Positions 6,877 through 16,391 of a DNA stretch of 64,000 nucleotides are shown here, one piece after another (position 1 is the stretch's first letter; every line of letters starts with the position of its first letter). Below the pieces are notes generated by a model that saw only the letters and a list, made by a program, of their open reading frames with translations, did no database searches and was not told where the DNA came from. The translations under genes and the position numbers were made by a program. Source of the DNA: Lentilactobacillus parabuchneri DSM 5707 = NBRC 107865 (GTDB lineage Bacteria > Bacillota > Bacilli > Lactobacillales > Lactobacillaceae); NCBI RefSeq assembly GCF_001435315.1, contig NZ_AZGK01000002.1, positions 200,763 through 264,762 on the forward strand. The letters are read 5' to 3'.

Positions 6877-7425
6877 TTACTCATGAATTATTTTTAGAAA
6901 TTTTGCTGGAACGTGGTCTACCAACCAAACGCCACTTTTTGTGGGATAAAATAGCAGTCCTGAAGCTGCTGCATTTCTCGCCGCAACTTCAAAAATAACT
7001 GGATGTGGATCTCGCCGTCGTCCCACTTGATTTGCCATTTGCAGATTAGCCGAAAGGTGGACAAAATCCCGATCCATCTTTTTGAGACCCTCGTCTAAGA
7101 TCAGCTTTGCGGCCGCATGAGTGGTTCCATGATACAGCTTCTCAGGTGGTGTTTCCGGCGGTGTCAGTGGCTTAACGGGGATGCTATGTCCATATAACGC
7201 CCGGATGGTATTACCCTCGATGGCATAACGCTGTTTGTCACTATCTTTGATAATTTCTTGAATAATTGACTTGCTAATTGGTGTTCCAAAGTGCTGATTG
7301 AACTTTTTTATCAGTAGCTCTAAATCAACGCGACCATATGGATCCAATTGAATCCCGATTTTATCGGGGTGATGGCGTAAAACAAACGACAAGCGTTTGC
7401 TGAGTCTCGTTAAGCGTTGATCCAT
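6877..7425 (-). CDS. kptA: RNA 2'-phosphotransferase (Tpt1/KptA family)
   Basis: The 182-residue protein begins LSKRLSFVLRHHPDKIGIQLDPYGRVDLELL, the winged-helix half of KptA. The ADP-ribosyltransferase-like half follows with YHGTTHAAAKLILDEGL, FVHLS and FEVAARNAA. The family removes an internal 2'-phosphate from RNA using NAD, giving ADP-ribose 1'',2''-cyclic phosphate. In eukaryotes this ends tRNA splicing, while the bacterial substrate is unknown. The ATG at 7425 has GGAGA 6 bases upstream; an in-frame extension to 7527 has no ribosome site and crosses likely promoter DNA. It is co-directional with the zinc-ribbon gene, which may be functionally linked. Confidence 0.9.
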   Translation of the reverse strand: MDQRLTRLSKRLSFVLRHHPDKIGIQLDPYGRVDLELLIKKFNQHFGTPISKSIIQEIIKDSDKQRYAIEGNTIRALYGHSIPVKPLTPPETPPEKLYHGTTHAAAKLILDEGLKKMDRDFVHLSANLQMANQVGRRRDPHPVIFEVAARNAAASGLLFYPTKSGVWLVDHVPAKFLKIIHE

Positions 7426-7514
7426 TTTATCTTCTCCAATCGTTACCAAACTGCATTTATTATAAGCCAAATTCCCGCTCCAAAACAAAAAGCGCCGACA
7501 CTTTGGCCGAACGC

Positions 7515-7570
7515 TGATGTACATCATATTTAGGGGGGGAATCTTACTTCTTTGGGGGAGATGTAAGATT
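7515..7570. promoter_or_regulatory. Two palindromes in the kptA upstream region
   Basis: TGATGTACATCA at 7515-7526 is a perfect 12-base palindrome. AATCTTAC and GTAAGATT (7540-7547 and 7563-7570) form a perfect inverted repeat with a 15-base spacer. Both lie between divergent genes, upstream of kptA and of the small ORF at 7603, so they are candidate operator sites. No regulator is identifiable from sequence. Confidence 0.4.
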
Positions 7571-7602
7571 ATTCAAGTTTCATACTTGGAGGAGTATTCG
7601 CT

Positions 7603-7659
7603 ATGAAATCAACTTATCTTTCAAAATTGATTGTCCTTATATTATGGCTTGCAGCTTAA
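7603..7659 (+). CDS. Possible 18-residue hydrophobic peptide
   Basis: The ORF MKSTYLSKLIVLILWLAA has a strong GGAGGAG site 8 bases upstream. Residues 6-18 are almost entirely hydrophobic, enough for one short membrane helix. Five of its codons are leucine. Just after the stop, CCAGC at about 7661 can pair with GCTGG at 7726-7730, which is followed by TTTTCTTA. It could therefore be an attenuator leader peptide, a type I toxin-like peptide or a membrane microprotein. The next gene, a phosphatase, gives no clue. Confidence 0.4.
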   Translation: MKSTYLSKLIVLILWLAA

Positions 7660-7782
7660 ACCAGCCTTAAAGATTTGTGACGAAAGTGTGAAGTTGAAAA
7701 TAATGCCAGTTTAGTCTGTTGTTTAGCTGGTTTTCTTATATAATAAATAACGTACATATCCAAAGTTGAGAAAGGATCCACT

Positions 7783-8421
7783 ATGAAAACCATTTACTTT
7801 GTGCGCCACGGTCAAACTTTATTGAATAAATTTCGACGGATGCAGGGCTGGGTTGATTCCCCACTAACTGAAAAGGGGGAATTACAGGCCGCAGAAGCTG
7901 GTCAAAAGCTGGCAGACATCCACTTTGACTTAGCCGTCAGTTCCGACATGATGCGGGCCATCCACACCCTGGATATTATTTTGGCAAATAATCATCAATC
8001 AACTGCTGTTCACCGTGAGATTCATCAAGACGTCCGGGAAATTTATTTTGGCTCCTTTGAGGGTGTCGACAGTGTAATGACTTGGAATATCATTGGCGGG
8101 CCACTCGGACATCTGCATCAAGAAGATCTGATTTCCGAACATGGCATTTTAAAAGTTCGGGACTTCATGCACGATGCAGACCCATTTCACGAAGCAGAAA
8201 CTGGCGACCATTTAAGAACGCGCATTCAAGCCGCTGTTTCGCACATCCAAGAAGAATTAAAGGACGGTCAAACCGCTATCGTTGTTTCACATGGAACTTT
8301 TCTTCGGAACTTGGCTTCTTTATATTCAAAAGACGTGCCGTTTGTTGAGCAACCCCAAAATGGCAGCATTACCATCCTTGATGTCACTTCTGAACCAAAA
8401 ATTATTTCGTACAACAAATAA
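7783..8421 (+). CDS. Histidine phosphatase family protein (phosphoglycerate mutase-like)
   Basis: The 212-residue protein opens with FVRHGQTLLN, the RHG motif holding the phospho-acceptor histidine. It also has SPLTEKGELQA, SSDMMRAIHTL, EIYFGSFEG and the second histidine in IVVSHGTFLRNL. Lactobacilli carry many such paralogues acting as broad phosphatases rather than glycolytic mutases. Its length and the FGSFEG segment fit the phosphatase group. AAAGGAT precedes the ATG, and TATAAT lies just upstream at about 7740. It is monocistronic and ends in a bidirectional terminator. The substrate is unknown. Confidence 0.85.
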   Translation: MKTIYFVRHGQTLLNKFRRMQGWVDSPLTEKGELQAAEAGQKLADIHFDLAVSSDMMRAIHTLDIILANNHQSTAVHREIHQDVREIYFGSFEGVDSVMTWNIIGGPLGHLHQEDLISEHGILKVRDFMHDADPFHEAETGDHLRTRIQAAVSHIQEELKDGQTAIVVSHGTFLRNLASLYSKDVPFVEQPQNGSITILDVTSEPKIISYNK

Positions 8422-8426
8422 AAAAA

Positions 8427-8468
8427 ATCTCACTAAAAGATGTCGTATTTACTCTTTTAGTGAGATTA
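8427..8468. terminator. Bidirectional terminator between phosphatase and lepB
   Basis: AATCTCACTAAAAG (8427-8440) and CTTTTAGTGAGATT (8454-8467) pair perfectly over 14 bases. A-rich DNA on the left and T-rich DNA on the right let it serve both convergent genes. Confidence 0.85.
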
Positions 8469-8485
8469 TTTAGTATGTGATTGTT

Positions 8486-9073
8486 TTAGTAGCCCAAACT
8501 ATTCACGTTTGTTCGTTTTGTTTTGTTGGTTTCCCAGAAGAAGGTCTTGGCAACACCCGTAATTTTATTCTTAGGAACAAATCCCCAGTAACGGCCATCG
8601 TTAGACACGCTTCTGTGGTCTCCCAGGACAAAGTACTCGCCCTTTGGAACCTTTGTGGCATTGGTATTTTTATCCCAACTCTTAGATAATGACTTCAAGT
8701 TCCAGTTACCGGTACCCGTTGTCCGTTCACTCATACTAATGAATTTTTGCGGAACCACTTTGCCATTCACATAAAGGTTCCCGTTTTTACTGGAAACCGT
8801 ATCGCCAGGCAGTCCAATGACCCGCTTAACGTAGTCGGTCTTGGGCTTGGTTGCGGTCGGATCCTCACCGTGGGCATCGAACACGATTACACTTAAATGC
8901 TTAACTTTGGCATGCCGCCAAACAATTAACCGTTCTTTGTTGACCAAGTTAGGTTCCATTGAAGGGCCGTCAACGCGGGCGAAGGTGAACACATACTGCC
9001 GAATCAGCAGTGCAACGACCAGTCCAACGATAATCGGGATAACCCAACTGAGTATTTCTTTAATAATTTTCAT
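8486..9073 (-). CDS. lepB: Signal peptidase I
   Basis: The 195-residue type I signal peptidase has one N-terminal membrane helix (WVIPIIVGLVVALLI), then the serine motif GPSMEPNL and the general-base lysine motif DYVKRVIGLPGD. GDHRSVSNDGRYWGFVPKNKI follows near the C-terminus. It cleaves signal peptides from exported proteins on the outer face of the membrane, so it would process the several secreted proteins in this window. AAAGGAGTTTC precedes the ATG. It is monocistronic. The length is normal for the Gram-positive SipS type. Confidence 0.95.
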   Translation of the reverse strand: MKIIKEILSWVIPIIVGLVVALLIRQYVFTFARVDGPSMEPNLVNKERLIVWRHAKVKHLSVIVFDAHGEDPTATKPKTDYVKRVIGLPGDTVSSKNGNLYVNGKVVPQKFISMSERTTGTGNWNLKSLSKSWDKNTNATKVPKGEYFVLGDHRSVSNDGRYWGFVPKNKITGVAKTFFWETNKTKRTNVNSLGY

Positions 9074-9278
9074 TTAGAAACTCCTTTATGAAGGACACAA
9101 TTAGGAATGCGTATGATCCATAACGGATAGTTAACGCAATCGATATTAATTTTATCACATTTGCCCGCCATGACAATCTTTTAGCTGATAATTAACATAA
9201 CCCTAATTTATTGCTCATCTTAAAATCACCCTGTATGATATTTTGTATCACGCCATTTGTAAATATAGAGGTAACGAC

Positions 9279-10487
9279 ATGACATCAAAACCAAAATTAA
9301 AAAATCAGCTTTGGCTGGTCTTCATTCTAGGAACCATCAGCGCCACTGGACCACTATCAATCGATTTGTATTTGCCGGCCCTGCCGGAAATGACGCGCGA
9401 CTTGCACGCGCAACCTTCACTCATTCAGCTATCTTTAAGTGCCTGTTTAATTGGTCTTGCGTTGGGGCAATTGATCTCAGGACCCTTAAGTGATAAATAT
9501 GGCCGAAAGAAACCCTTAATGGTCGGTTTTTTTATCTTCGGTCTCGTATCGTTGATGATCGCATACAGCCACTCAGCATACCTGCTCATTTTACTCAGAT
9601 TTATCCAGGGACTCGCCGGTGCAAGTGGCCAAGTACTATCCAGAGCAATTGCGTCCGATTTGTTTTCAGGGCCGCTTTTGACCAAGTTCTATTCACTGTT
9701 ATCTGCTGTAAACGGCATTTTCCCGGTGATTTCACCCGTGATTGGCGGCTTCATGATTCGCTACGTTGAGTGGCAGGGGATCTTCATTTTACTGGCAGCC
9801 ATTGGCTTTATTCTCGTAATTGCCCTCTGGTTGGGAGTTAAGGAAACCTTGCCGGTTGAGAAACGAATTCAAGGTGGCGCCGGGAAATCAATTGGCCGGA
9901 TGTTTCAACTGCTTAAAAATTCCAAGTTCGTCCGCTTAATTATCGCAACCGGATTAGTATCTGGTGGGCTGTTTAGTTATATTTCCGCATCCTCGTTTGT
10001 TTTCCAAAACTTCTTCCACATGTCAGTTCAGGGATTTAGTCTCCTGTACGCATTAAATGGTATTGGAATTGCCGTTGGTTCGGCAATCCCAGGTGCATTA
10101 GCAGGTCGCTTTAGTGAGGCCGGTCAAACCAAAGTCATTCTTACAAGTACGTTTTTAACGTCTATCCTTCTAACCTTGAGCGCATTATTCTTGAACAATC
10201 TGCCACTCGTCATTATCCTCGTTTTTCTGACAGTAACTCAATTTGGTATGTTATTTACACTGACGACTTCGATTATCATGAACTTGACCCTGCATAATAA
10301 TGGGGGTCTGTCAGCAATGTTAGGCTTGTCTCAAAACGCGATTGGTGGCCTCATGTCGCCTTTAGTGGGCCTCATGGGAACCAACACCTATCTTCCGATG
10401 GCCGTCGCAATTATGACCTGTATGGGACTCAGCCTGTTATTGTTTAGCACCATCCACAATAAACGTTCACAATTTAACGGATCATAA
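9279..10487 (+). CDS. Bcr/CflA family MFS drug efflux transporter
   Basis: The 402-residue transporter has about twelve hydrophobic helices. The N-terminal PLSIDLYLPALPEM and GQLISGPLSDKYGRKKPL segments are diagnostic of the Bcr/CflA branch of the DHA1 proton antiporters, which export drugs such as bicyclomycin or chloramphenicol. The ATG at 9279 has AGAGG 7 bases upstream; the in-frame ATG at 9243 lacks a ribosome site. It is divergent from lepB and followed by a strong terminator. The substrate cannot be read from the sequence. Confidence 0.88.
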   Translation: MTSKPKLKNQLWLVFILGTISATGPLSIDLYLPALPEMTRDLHAQPSLIQLSLSACLIGLALGQLISGPLSDKYGRKKPLMVGFFIFGLVSLMIAYSHSAYLLILLRFIQGLAGASGQVLSRAIASDLFSGPLLTKFYSLLSAVNGIFPVISPVIGGFMIRYVEWQGIFILLAAIGFILVIALWLGVKETLPVEKRIQGGAGKSIGRMFQLLKNSKFVRLIIATGLVSGGLFSYISASSFVFQNFFHMSVQGFSLLYALNGIGIAVGSAIPGALAGRFSEAGQTKVILTSTFLTSILLTLSALFLNNLPLVIILVFLTVTQFGMLFTLTTSIIMNLTLHNNGGLSAMLGLSQNAIGGLMSPLVGLMGTNTYLPMAVAIMTCMGLSLLLFSTIHNKRSQFNGS

Positions 10488-10544
10488 AAACAGGAACTGC
10501 TGGAACAAGTCAACGAGACTTGTCCTGGCAGTTCCTGTTTATTT
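10487..10544. terminator. Bidirectional terminator between the efflux pump and mnmG
   Basis: CAGGAACTGC with GCAGTTCCTG and the inner GGAACAAGTC with GACTTGTCC build a long stem flanked by A-rich and T-rich tracts. It separates the convergent efflux and mnmG genes. Confidence 0.85.
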
Positions 10545-10554
10545 AGCCGAAATT

Positions 10555-12486
10555 TTATTGGGCCAGCTTACTAATCTTACCCTGTTGAATATAAACACTC
10601 AAAATCGCGATATCAGCGGGATTAACACCACTAATCCGGGATGCTTGGGCAATTGTTTGGGGATGGATCTTTTGGAGCTTCTGACGCGCCTCAGTGGCAA
10701 TCCCGTCAATCGCATCATAATCAATGCGATCGGGAATCTTTTTGGCTTCCATTCGCTTCATTTTTTCAACACTTTGCTCAGCCTTCTTAATATAGCCGGC
10801 ATACTTGGTTTGAATTTCCACTTGTTCGATCACATGGCGATCCGGCGTCTGGTCGGATGCTGGAATAAACCGCATCAAAGTCTGATAGTCGACGTATGGG
10901 CGCCGTAGAAAAATGGATGCCAGAACACCGTCTTGAAGTGGTTTATCACCGTGTTCTTGAACGAAGGCGTTCACGTCATCGGATGGTTTAATTCGAATCG
11001 TACTCAGACGTTGCAGCTCATTTTCAATGGCTTGTTTTTTCTCCAAGAATCGCGCGTAACGCGCATCAGAAATCAATCCAATTTCATGACCTTTTTCGGT
11101 CAATCGCATATCCGCATTGTCAGTTCGTAACAATAAACGATACTCTGCACGACTTGTCAGCAGTCGGTATGGCTCTTTTGTGCCTTTAGTCACCAAGTCA
11201 TCAATCATCACACCAATGTAAGCTTCATTTCGTTTTAAGACAAACGGCCCTTTACCCAAAGCACGGCGGCCGGCGTTAATTCCGGCAATCAACCCTTGGC
11301 CAGCGGCTTCTTCATAACCTGAAGTTCCGTTGGTTTGTCCAGCTGTAAAGAGATTCTTAACAACTTTAGTCTCCAAAGTCGGCTTTAATTGATAAGGGGC
11401 AACCACATCATACTCAATCGCATAACCTGGACGCATCATCTGGGCATTTTCAAGGCCGACGATTGAATGAATCATTTTTTGTTGAACCTCTTCCGGCATT
11501 GAAGTGGAGAGGCCGTCCACGTACCATTCCTCAGTCTTTCGACCTTCCGGCTCCAAAAACAATTGGTGACGGCTTTTGTCGGCAAACCGAACAATTTTAT
11601 CTTCAATTGACGGACAGTATCGGGGTCCGACCCCTTCGATGACACCGGTAAACATCGGGGCCCGGTCCAAATTCTCACGGATGATTTGATGGGTCGTTTC
11701 ATTGGTGTATGTCAACCAACATGACAGTTGATCTTTAACTGCCAAATAATTGGCATCAGAAGATTCAAAGCTAAAGTGATGAGGATTTTCATCGCCTGGT
11801 TGTTCCTCAGTCTTGGAATAATCAATGGTTGTCCCATCAACCCGGGGTGGTGTTCCGGTTTTAAACCGCTCCAAATCAAAGCCCAGCGCCTCTAAATTTC
11901 CAGAAAGCTTCTCTGCTGGTTGGGAATTGTTCGGGCCAGAAGCATACATCAACTCGCCAATAATAATTTTTCCGCGGGCAGCAGTTCCAGCTGCAATCAC
12001 AACGGCTTTGGCATAGCATTCAGCACCAGTATTGGTGACAACACCCTTACAAACACCATCTTCGACGATCAACGAATCAACAATTCCCTGTCGCAGGGTC
12101 AAGTTCGGTTCTTTTTCGATCGTATGCTTCATTTCAGCATGGTAGGCGTGCTTATCCGCCTGGGCTCTGAGCGCTTGAACAGCGGGCCCTTTTCCGGTAT
12201 TTAACATTCGCATTTGAATGTAGGTCTTATCAATATTTTTACCCATTTCGCCACCCAAAGCGTCAACTTCACGGACAACCGTTCCCTTAGCCGGGCCACC
12301 CACTGATGGGTTACAGGGCATAAAAGCAACCATATCCAAATTGATCGTGATCAGTAAGGTCTTGTTTCCCATCCGGGCAGCAGCCAAAGCAGCTTCACAG
12401 CCGGCGTGACCGGCACCGACAACAATAACATCAAAATCCTGGCCGCGATATTTTTGCTTAACATCGCTTACTCGTAAACTCTTCAA
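10555..12486 (-). CDS. mnmG: tRNA uridine-5-carboxymethylaminomethyl modification enzyme, FAD subunit
   Basis: The 643-residue FAD-binding protein acts with MnmE to modify U34 of tRNAs that read split codon boxes. It has the dinucleotide fold [22 protein letters not shown], the MnmG motifs [14 protein letters not shown] and [11 protein letters not shown]-like [11 protein letters not shown], and [24 protein letters not shown]. The TTG at 12486 ([10 protein letters not shown]) has GGAGG 9 bases upstream. The longer ATG-initiated reading at 12519 starts inside a parS site and is rejected. It lies 34 bases after mnmE. Unlike many Firmicutes, rsmG, noc and parAB do not follow. Confidence 0.95.
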   Translation of the reverse strand: MKSLRVSDVKQKYRGQDFDVIVVGAGHAGCEAALAAARMGNKTLLITINLDMVAFMPCNPSVGGPAKGTVVREVDALGGEMGKNIDKTYIQMRMLNTGKGPAVQALRAQADKHAYHAEMKHTIEKEPNLTLRQGIVDSLIVEDGVCKGVVTNTGAECYAKAVVIAAGTAARGKIIIGELMYASGPNNSQPAEKLSGNLEALGFDLERFKTGTPPRVDGTTIDYSKTEEQPGDENPHHFSFESSDANYLAVKDQLSCWLTYTNETTHQIIRENLDRAPMFTGVIEGVGPRYCPSIEDKIVRFADKSRHQLFLEPEGRKTEEWYVDGLSTSMPEEVQQKMIHSIVGLENAQMMRPGYAIEYDVVAPYQLKPTLETKVVKNLFTAGQTNGTSGYEEAAGQGLIAGINAGRRALGKGPFVLKRNEAYIGVMIDDLVTKGTKEPYRLLTSRAEYRLLLRTDNADMRLTEKGHEIGLISDARYARFLEKKQAIENELQRLSTIRIKPSDDVNAFVQEHGDKPLQDGVLASIFLRRPYVDYQTLMRFIPASDQTPDRHVIEQVEIQTKYAGYIKKAEQSVEKMKRMEAKKIPDRIDYDAIDGIATEARQKLQKIHPQTIAQASRISGVNPADIAILSVYIQQGKISKLAQ

Positions 12487-12502
12487 CAGTATTTCCTCCA
12501 AA

Positions 12503-12518
12503 TGTTTCATGTGAAACA
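12503..12518. promoter_or_regulatory. parS site 1 (ParB-binding)
   Basis: TGTTTCATGTGAAACA differs from the Bacillus parS consensus TGTTTCACGTGAAACA by one central base. It lies in the short mnmE-mnmG junction, near the origin, where parS sites normally cluster. Two further copies in the opposite orientation are at 27208 and 29899. Confidence 0.85.
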
Positions 12519-12520
12519 AG

Positions 12521-13915
12521 TTATTTTCCTAAACAGAATTGACTAAATAGCTGATCAATTAATTCATCTTGGTAACTATCACCGGTAATTTCACCTAACG
12601 TATCCCAGCAGCGGGTCATATCGATTTGGACCAAATCAACCGGCATGCCGTCATCCAGACCCTTAATGACATCTTCCAATGCCTGTTTGGCCTGATTAAG
12701 CAACCCAATGTGGCGGGCATTTGTGACCATCACATCGTTTTGACTACTCTCGATTCCTTCATCAAAGAACATTTTAGCAATCAATTCTTCTAATTGGGTG
12801 AGGCCGTCATCTTTAATCGCTGATGTTGAAATCACATTATTGCCGCCAGCCATTTGCTGGACTTGGCTCATATCAATTTTGACCGGCAAATCAGTCTTGT
12901 TAAGAATGATAATTCGCTGTTTGTCCTTTGTAATATCAAGTAGTTTTTGGTCTTCGTCGGTCAGTTCCTCGCTCGCGTTAAGAACCAGTAAAACCAAATC
13001 GGCGCTATTAATCGCTTTTCGGGACCTGTCAACCCCGATTTTTTCAACTTTGTCAGTTGTATCTCGGATACCGGCAGTATCAACTAATTTCAACGGAACT
13101 CCACGGACATTGACATATTCTTCCAAAACGTCGCGGGTGGTTCCCGGCACGTCAGTGACAATTGCCTTATCTTCGTGAAGCAAATTATTCAATAAACTTG
13201 ATTTACCAACATTGGGTCGACCAATAATTGACGTTGCCAACCCTTCACGTAAAATTTTGCCTTGTTTGGCGGTTTTCAATAACTGAACAATTCGGCCATG
13301 AACGTCGTTGGCTTTTTCTCTTAGCAACTTGCTGGTCATGGTTTCGACGTCATCGTATTCAGGGTAGTCAATATTGACCTCAACTTGTGCCAATACGTCT
13401 AAAATATCTTGTCTCAAATGCTTGATTAAGTGAGATAAGTTACCGTCCAACTGGCTGATAGCTGCCTTCATCGAGCGATCCGTCTTGGCTTCAATCAGAT
13501 CCATCACGGCCTCAGACTGTGATAAATCAATTCGACCGTTTAAAAAGGCCCGCTTGGTAAATTCACCGGGTTCTGCCATCCGAGCACCGTAACTCAGCAC
13601 CAGTTGAAGAATGCGATTGGTCGCCACAATACCGCCATGACAGTTAATTTCAACGATGTCTTCTTCAGTATAGGTGTGGGGAGCTCTCATAACAGAAAGC
13701 ATCACTTCGTCGACTTCTTCGTTGGTTTCCGGGTCGACAATATGACCATAATTAATGGTATTGCTGGCAACCCGATCAAGGTCTTTACCGCGATAAAGCT
13801 TTTTGGCGACGTTAAGCGCCTCTTCACCACTAATTCGGACAATTGAAATCCCACCTTCACCAGGCGGAGTCGAAATAGCCGCAATCGTATCAAATTCTGT
13901 TGTTGTTAAAACCAT
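12521..13915 (-). CDS. mnmE: tRNA modification GTPase MnmE (TrmE)
   Basis: The 464-residue protein has the N-terminal tetrahydrofolate-binding domain ([26 protein letters not shown]), a helical region and an inserted G domain. The GTPase motifs are [28 protein letters not shown] and NKTD. It ends in CLGK, the C-terminal CxGK catalytic motif. With MnmG it forms the complex that modifies wobble uridine. The ATG at 13915 follows GGAGGG by 10 bases; the track upstream of it has no ribosome site. It is first in the mnmE-mnmG pair, separated from jag by a terminator. Confidence 0.96.
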   Translation of the reverse strand: MVLTTTEFDTIAAISTPPGEGGISIVRISGEEALNVAKKLYRGKDLDRVASNTINYGHIVDPETNEEVDEVMLSVMRAPHTYTEEDIVEINCHGGIVATNRILQLVLSYGARMAEPGEFTKRAFLNGRIDLSQSEAVMDLIEAKTDRSMKAAISQLDGNLSHLIKHLRQDILDVLAQVEVNIDYPEYDDVETMTSKLLREKANDVHGRIVQLLKTAKQGKILREGLATSIIGRPNVGKSSLLNNLLHEDKAIVTDVPGTTRDVLEEYVNVRGVPLKLVDTAGIRDTTDKVEKIGVDRSRKAINSADLVLLVLNASEELTDEDQKLLDITKDKQRIIILNKTDLPVKIDMSQVQQMAGGNNVISTSAIKDDGLTQLEELIAKMFFDEGIESSQNDVMVTNARHIGLLNQAKQALEDVIKGLDDGMPVDLVQIDMTRCWDTLGEITGDSYQDELIDQLFSQFCLGK

Positions 13916-13982
13916 GATTAAGCTTCCCTCCACGAAAAATTGAATAGTGACGTTATTAAACCACAAATTCTATCTTAAAGCA

Positions 13983-14034
13983 CAAAAAAAGCGCCACTCC
14001 ATGCCAAATAAACTGACATGGATAAAGCACTTTG
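13983..14034 (-). terminator. Intrinsic terminator between jag and mnmE
   Basis: On the minus strand AAGTGC and GCGCTT, with inner CCATG and CATGG, form a two-part stem followed by TTTTTTTG. It ends the yidC-jag side before mnmE. Confidence 0.75.
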
Positions 14035-14113
14035 ACTACTTTACCTAGTTAAGATAAGAATGATTAACTACATAATATTTTAATCCAATCGGTTTGTCAA
14101 TTGGTTTTGAGAA

Positions 14114-14824
14114 CTATTTTGGGGCAACAACAATTACCCGATGAGGTTCCTTACCGGTTGAATAGGTCATGACGTGGTCGTTATCGGCCAAAGCATTATG
14201 GATCTGCTTACGTTCAAACGCCGGCATTGGGTTCAAATAGACCGGTTTGCCATTGGCAATGGCGTTACGCGCAGTCTTATCAGCCAGCTGAATCAATGAC
14301 TCGCTTCGACGTGCGCGATAGTTTGCGGTATCCAATTCAACGGTGACGTTGTTGGCTCCGAGACGGTTAATAAAAATCTGAGATAGATTTTGGAGCGCAT
14401 TAATCGTGCGGCCATGTCTGCCAATGAGTCGGCTTTCCTGGTCGGTATCAATATCGATATAAATGGCGTGCTTGCTCTTCAAGTCCAGCTTTAACTTGAA
14501 CGAAAACCCCATTGCAACAAGGACGTCGTTTAAATAGTTGGCTAACTTTTGAGAAACATCTTCTAAATCAATTGAACTATCTTCAGCTTCAGATGGTGCT
14601 GCGCCAACTTCTTCATCAGTTGGCTGTGGCTGGTTATTTGGTTTAATTTGTTCTTGCTTATTTTTTTGTGTAAGTTCAACCTTGGCTGGTTTGCGACCGA
14701 TACCTAAGAATCCATTCTTAGGCTGTTGAATAACGTTGACTTCAACTTGGTCCGAAGTGAGTGATAAAGCGGCTAAACCCTGTTCTACGGCGTCTTGGAT
14801 GGTTTTTCCAGAGTAAATTGTCAT
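14114..14824 (-). CDS. jag: Jag/KhpB RNA-binding protein
   Basis: The 236-residue protein has the Jag-N domain (IYSGKTIQDAVEQGL to NGFLGIGRKPAKV, residues 1-50), an acidic linker, a KH domain around 100-165 (IYIDIDTDQESRLIGRHGRTINALQ) and a C-terminal R3H domain (RARRSESLIQLADKTA to MPAFERKQIHNAL). Jag, also called KhpB or EloR, binds RNA and influences cell elongation in related cocci. AAAGGGAG lies before the ATG. In most Firmicutes jag directly follows yidC, but here glycerate kinase and other genes have been inserted between them. Confidence 0.93.
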   Translation of the reverse strand: MTIYSGKTIQDAVEQGLAALSLTSDQVEVNVIQQPKNGFLGIGRKPAKVELTQKNKQEQIKPNNQPQPTDEEVGAAPSEAEDSSIDLEDVSQKLANYLNDVLVAMGFSFKLKLDLKSKHAIYIDIDTDQESRLIGRHGRTINALQNLSQIFINRLGANNVTVELDTANYRARRSESLIQLADKTARNAIANGKPVYLNPMPAFERKQIHNALADNDHVMTYSTGKEPHRVIVVAPK

Positions 14825-15078
14825 AATAAACTCCCTTTATTTGAATTAACTGGTTAATAATAGCATAAAAACGCGCATTAATAAACGGTTTCCGGCTAAA
14901 AACGCAAACTAAACGCAAACTTTAAATGATTTGTCACATTTGAAATCGTCAACGAACAAAAACTTAACAAACTCGATATAATAAGTGTTAGCAACATTTT
15001 ATTGAAAATGCGATTTTTAAATTAAGACTAACCACAGACCATAGCCAATTCTGGTTTTCGATTTTGGGAAGTGATAAC

Positions 15079-16032
15079 ATGGCGAATACAAATCAATATG
15101 ACGCCGGCCGAAACATTCAAATTGACCGCCAGCACCGTCTTAGTAAACTTCAAGAGGCCCAACAAATCACCTGGATTAATCTCGGTGCATACTCATCAAT
15201 CATGGTCGCTGAACTCATCATCGGATATTTGGCCCAAATTTCTGTCTTAATTGCCGATGGGTTAAATAATCTAACCGGCGTTTGTGGGGCTGCCATTTTA
15301 ATCACCGGCTTAAAAATTTCCAAACGCCCACCCGATTCCAACCACGTCATGGGGCATTGGCAATACGAAAATATTGCGGCGCTATTGTCAGCCACGATTA
15401 TGTTTGCAGTTAGTATCCAGATTTTTGTAGACGGCGCATTTGCTGTTCAGCGCTTTTTTGCCGGACACACCATCCGACCCAATTATTGGTCACTCGGGGT
15501 CAGTATGATCGCCGCCATCATCATTTCAATTTTAGCCAAGTACAATTCCCTTAAGGGTCAACAACTGAAAAACCAAGCTTTAACGGCCTCTGGCCAGGAT
15601 CTTAAAAGCGATGCCTGGACCAGTTTTGGGACGTTTCTCTCAATTGGTGGCGCCTACCTTGGTGCGCAATGGTTAGATGGTGTGGCAACTTTACTTGTCG
15701 GCTGTTTGATTCTTCACGCCTCAATCAGCATCTTTCGGACGACAATTATGCGACTAACAGAAGGGTTTGATCCAAAAGATATTGACCGTTACAGCAAAAC
15801 CATCAGCACCATTCCGGGCGTCCTTGGCATCCAAGGGATCGAACCGCGTTGGCTGGGCGACCAAATTGTGATGAAAATAGGGATTTATTTAGCTGATGAT
15901 ACCGATCTGAGAACCGCCTATGCAATCGGTGAAAAAGTTGAACATGCATTGATGAAACAATACGATATTTTGGACGCCGATGTCATGAGCTACCCGGTTA
16001 GTCAGCAAAGCAATCCGCATTCGGTTGATTAA
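15079..16032 (+). CDS. Cation diffusion facilitator (CDF) family transporter
   Basis: The 317-residue transporter has six hydrophobic helices and a cytoplasmic C-terminal domain. The family signature appears as SVLIADGLNNLTGVCG with the metal site DGLNN in helix II, HVMGHWQYE in the loop and SDAWTSFGTF in helix V. Such proteins export Zn, Mn, Co or Fe by proton exchange; the metal cannot be assigned. ATG 15079 is chosen over the TTG at 15064, with GGGAAG upstream. A small hairpin with TTTT (about 15031-15055) sits just before the ribosome site. The gene is divergent from jag. Confidence 0.88.
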   Translation: MANTNQYDAGRNIQIDRQHRLSKLQEAQQITWINLGAYSSIMVAELIIGYLAQISVLIADGLNNLTGVCGAAILITGLKISKRPPDSNHVMGHWQYENIAALLSATIMFAVSIQIFVDGAFAVQRFFAGHTIRPNYWSLGVSMIAAIIISILAKYNSLKGQQLKNQALTASGQDLKSDAWTSFGTFLSIGGAYLGAQWLDGVATLLVGCLILHASISIFRTTIMRLTEGFDPKDIDRYSKTISTIPGVLGIQGIEPRWLGDQIVMKIGIYLADDTDLRTAYAIGEKVEHALMKQYDILDADVMSYPVSQQSNPHSVD

Positions 16033-16038
16033 AAACGT

Positions 16039-16067
16039 TTGACAAACAAAAAAATGACTGCTATATT
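16039..16067 (+). promoter_or_regulatory. Promoter of the T-box/acetoin reductase transcript
   Basis: TTGACA at 16039-16044 and TATATT at 16062-16067 are separated by 17 bases. The site lies just beyond the CDF stop codon and would start a leader of about 280 bases containing the T-box. Confidence 0.7.
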
Positions 16068-16084
16068 CGACTCTAATTAAATGA

Positions 16085-16355
16085 TAATTTGTTAAACAAA
16101 ATGAATCGGTAAGTAGTTGCTGGTTGTTTGTCAGAGAGTTGGCGGTGCTGAAAGCCAATATTCAACCTAAATGAACATGGCCGAGGATTGGTCGCTGTGA
16201 GTTGGAGTCAATGAGCAGCAAACGGAAAGGTCCCCGTTAGCAGACACACCATCTTAACGGTGGTTGTTGAGGTTTAACGGGCAATCGTTGAACAAAACAG
16301 AATGGTAACGTGTTAATCGCTTCTGCAGTCTATACTGCAGAAGCGTTTTTAATTT
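16085..16355 (+). promoter_or_regulatory. T-box riboswitch with a divergent T-box motif, probably Met
   Basis: Stem I has TTGCTG and CAGCAA at its base, AGAGAG (16133-16138) and the distal GGCGGTGCTGAAAGCC motif. The antiterminator is CAGAA, bulge TGGTAAC, GTG, then CGC and TTCTG: a perfect five-plus-three-bp T-box fold even though the bulge departs from the usual TGGNACC. The terminator is CGCTTCTGCAG with CTGCAGAAGCG and five T. UGGU would pair with a tRNA ending ACCA. ATG at about 16176-16178, followed by GCC, is the best specifier and is consistent with tRNA-Met having A73. The class is well supported and the amino acid is inferred. Confidence 0.78.
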
Positions 16356-16391
16356 TATGTGAACTTTAATATAAAAACAGGGGTGGAGAAA

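Noticed and set aside
12487-12519. ATG-initiated extension of mnmG
   Set aside because: The ATG falls inside a parS palindrome; GGAGG is correctly spaced only for the TTG at 12486.
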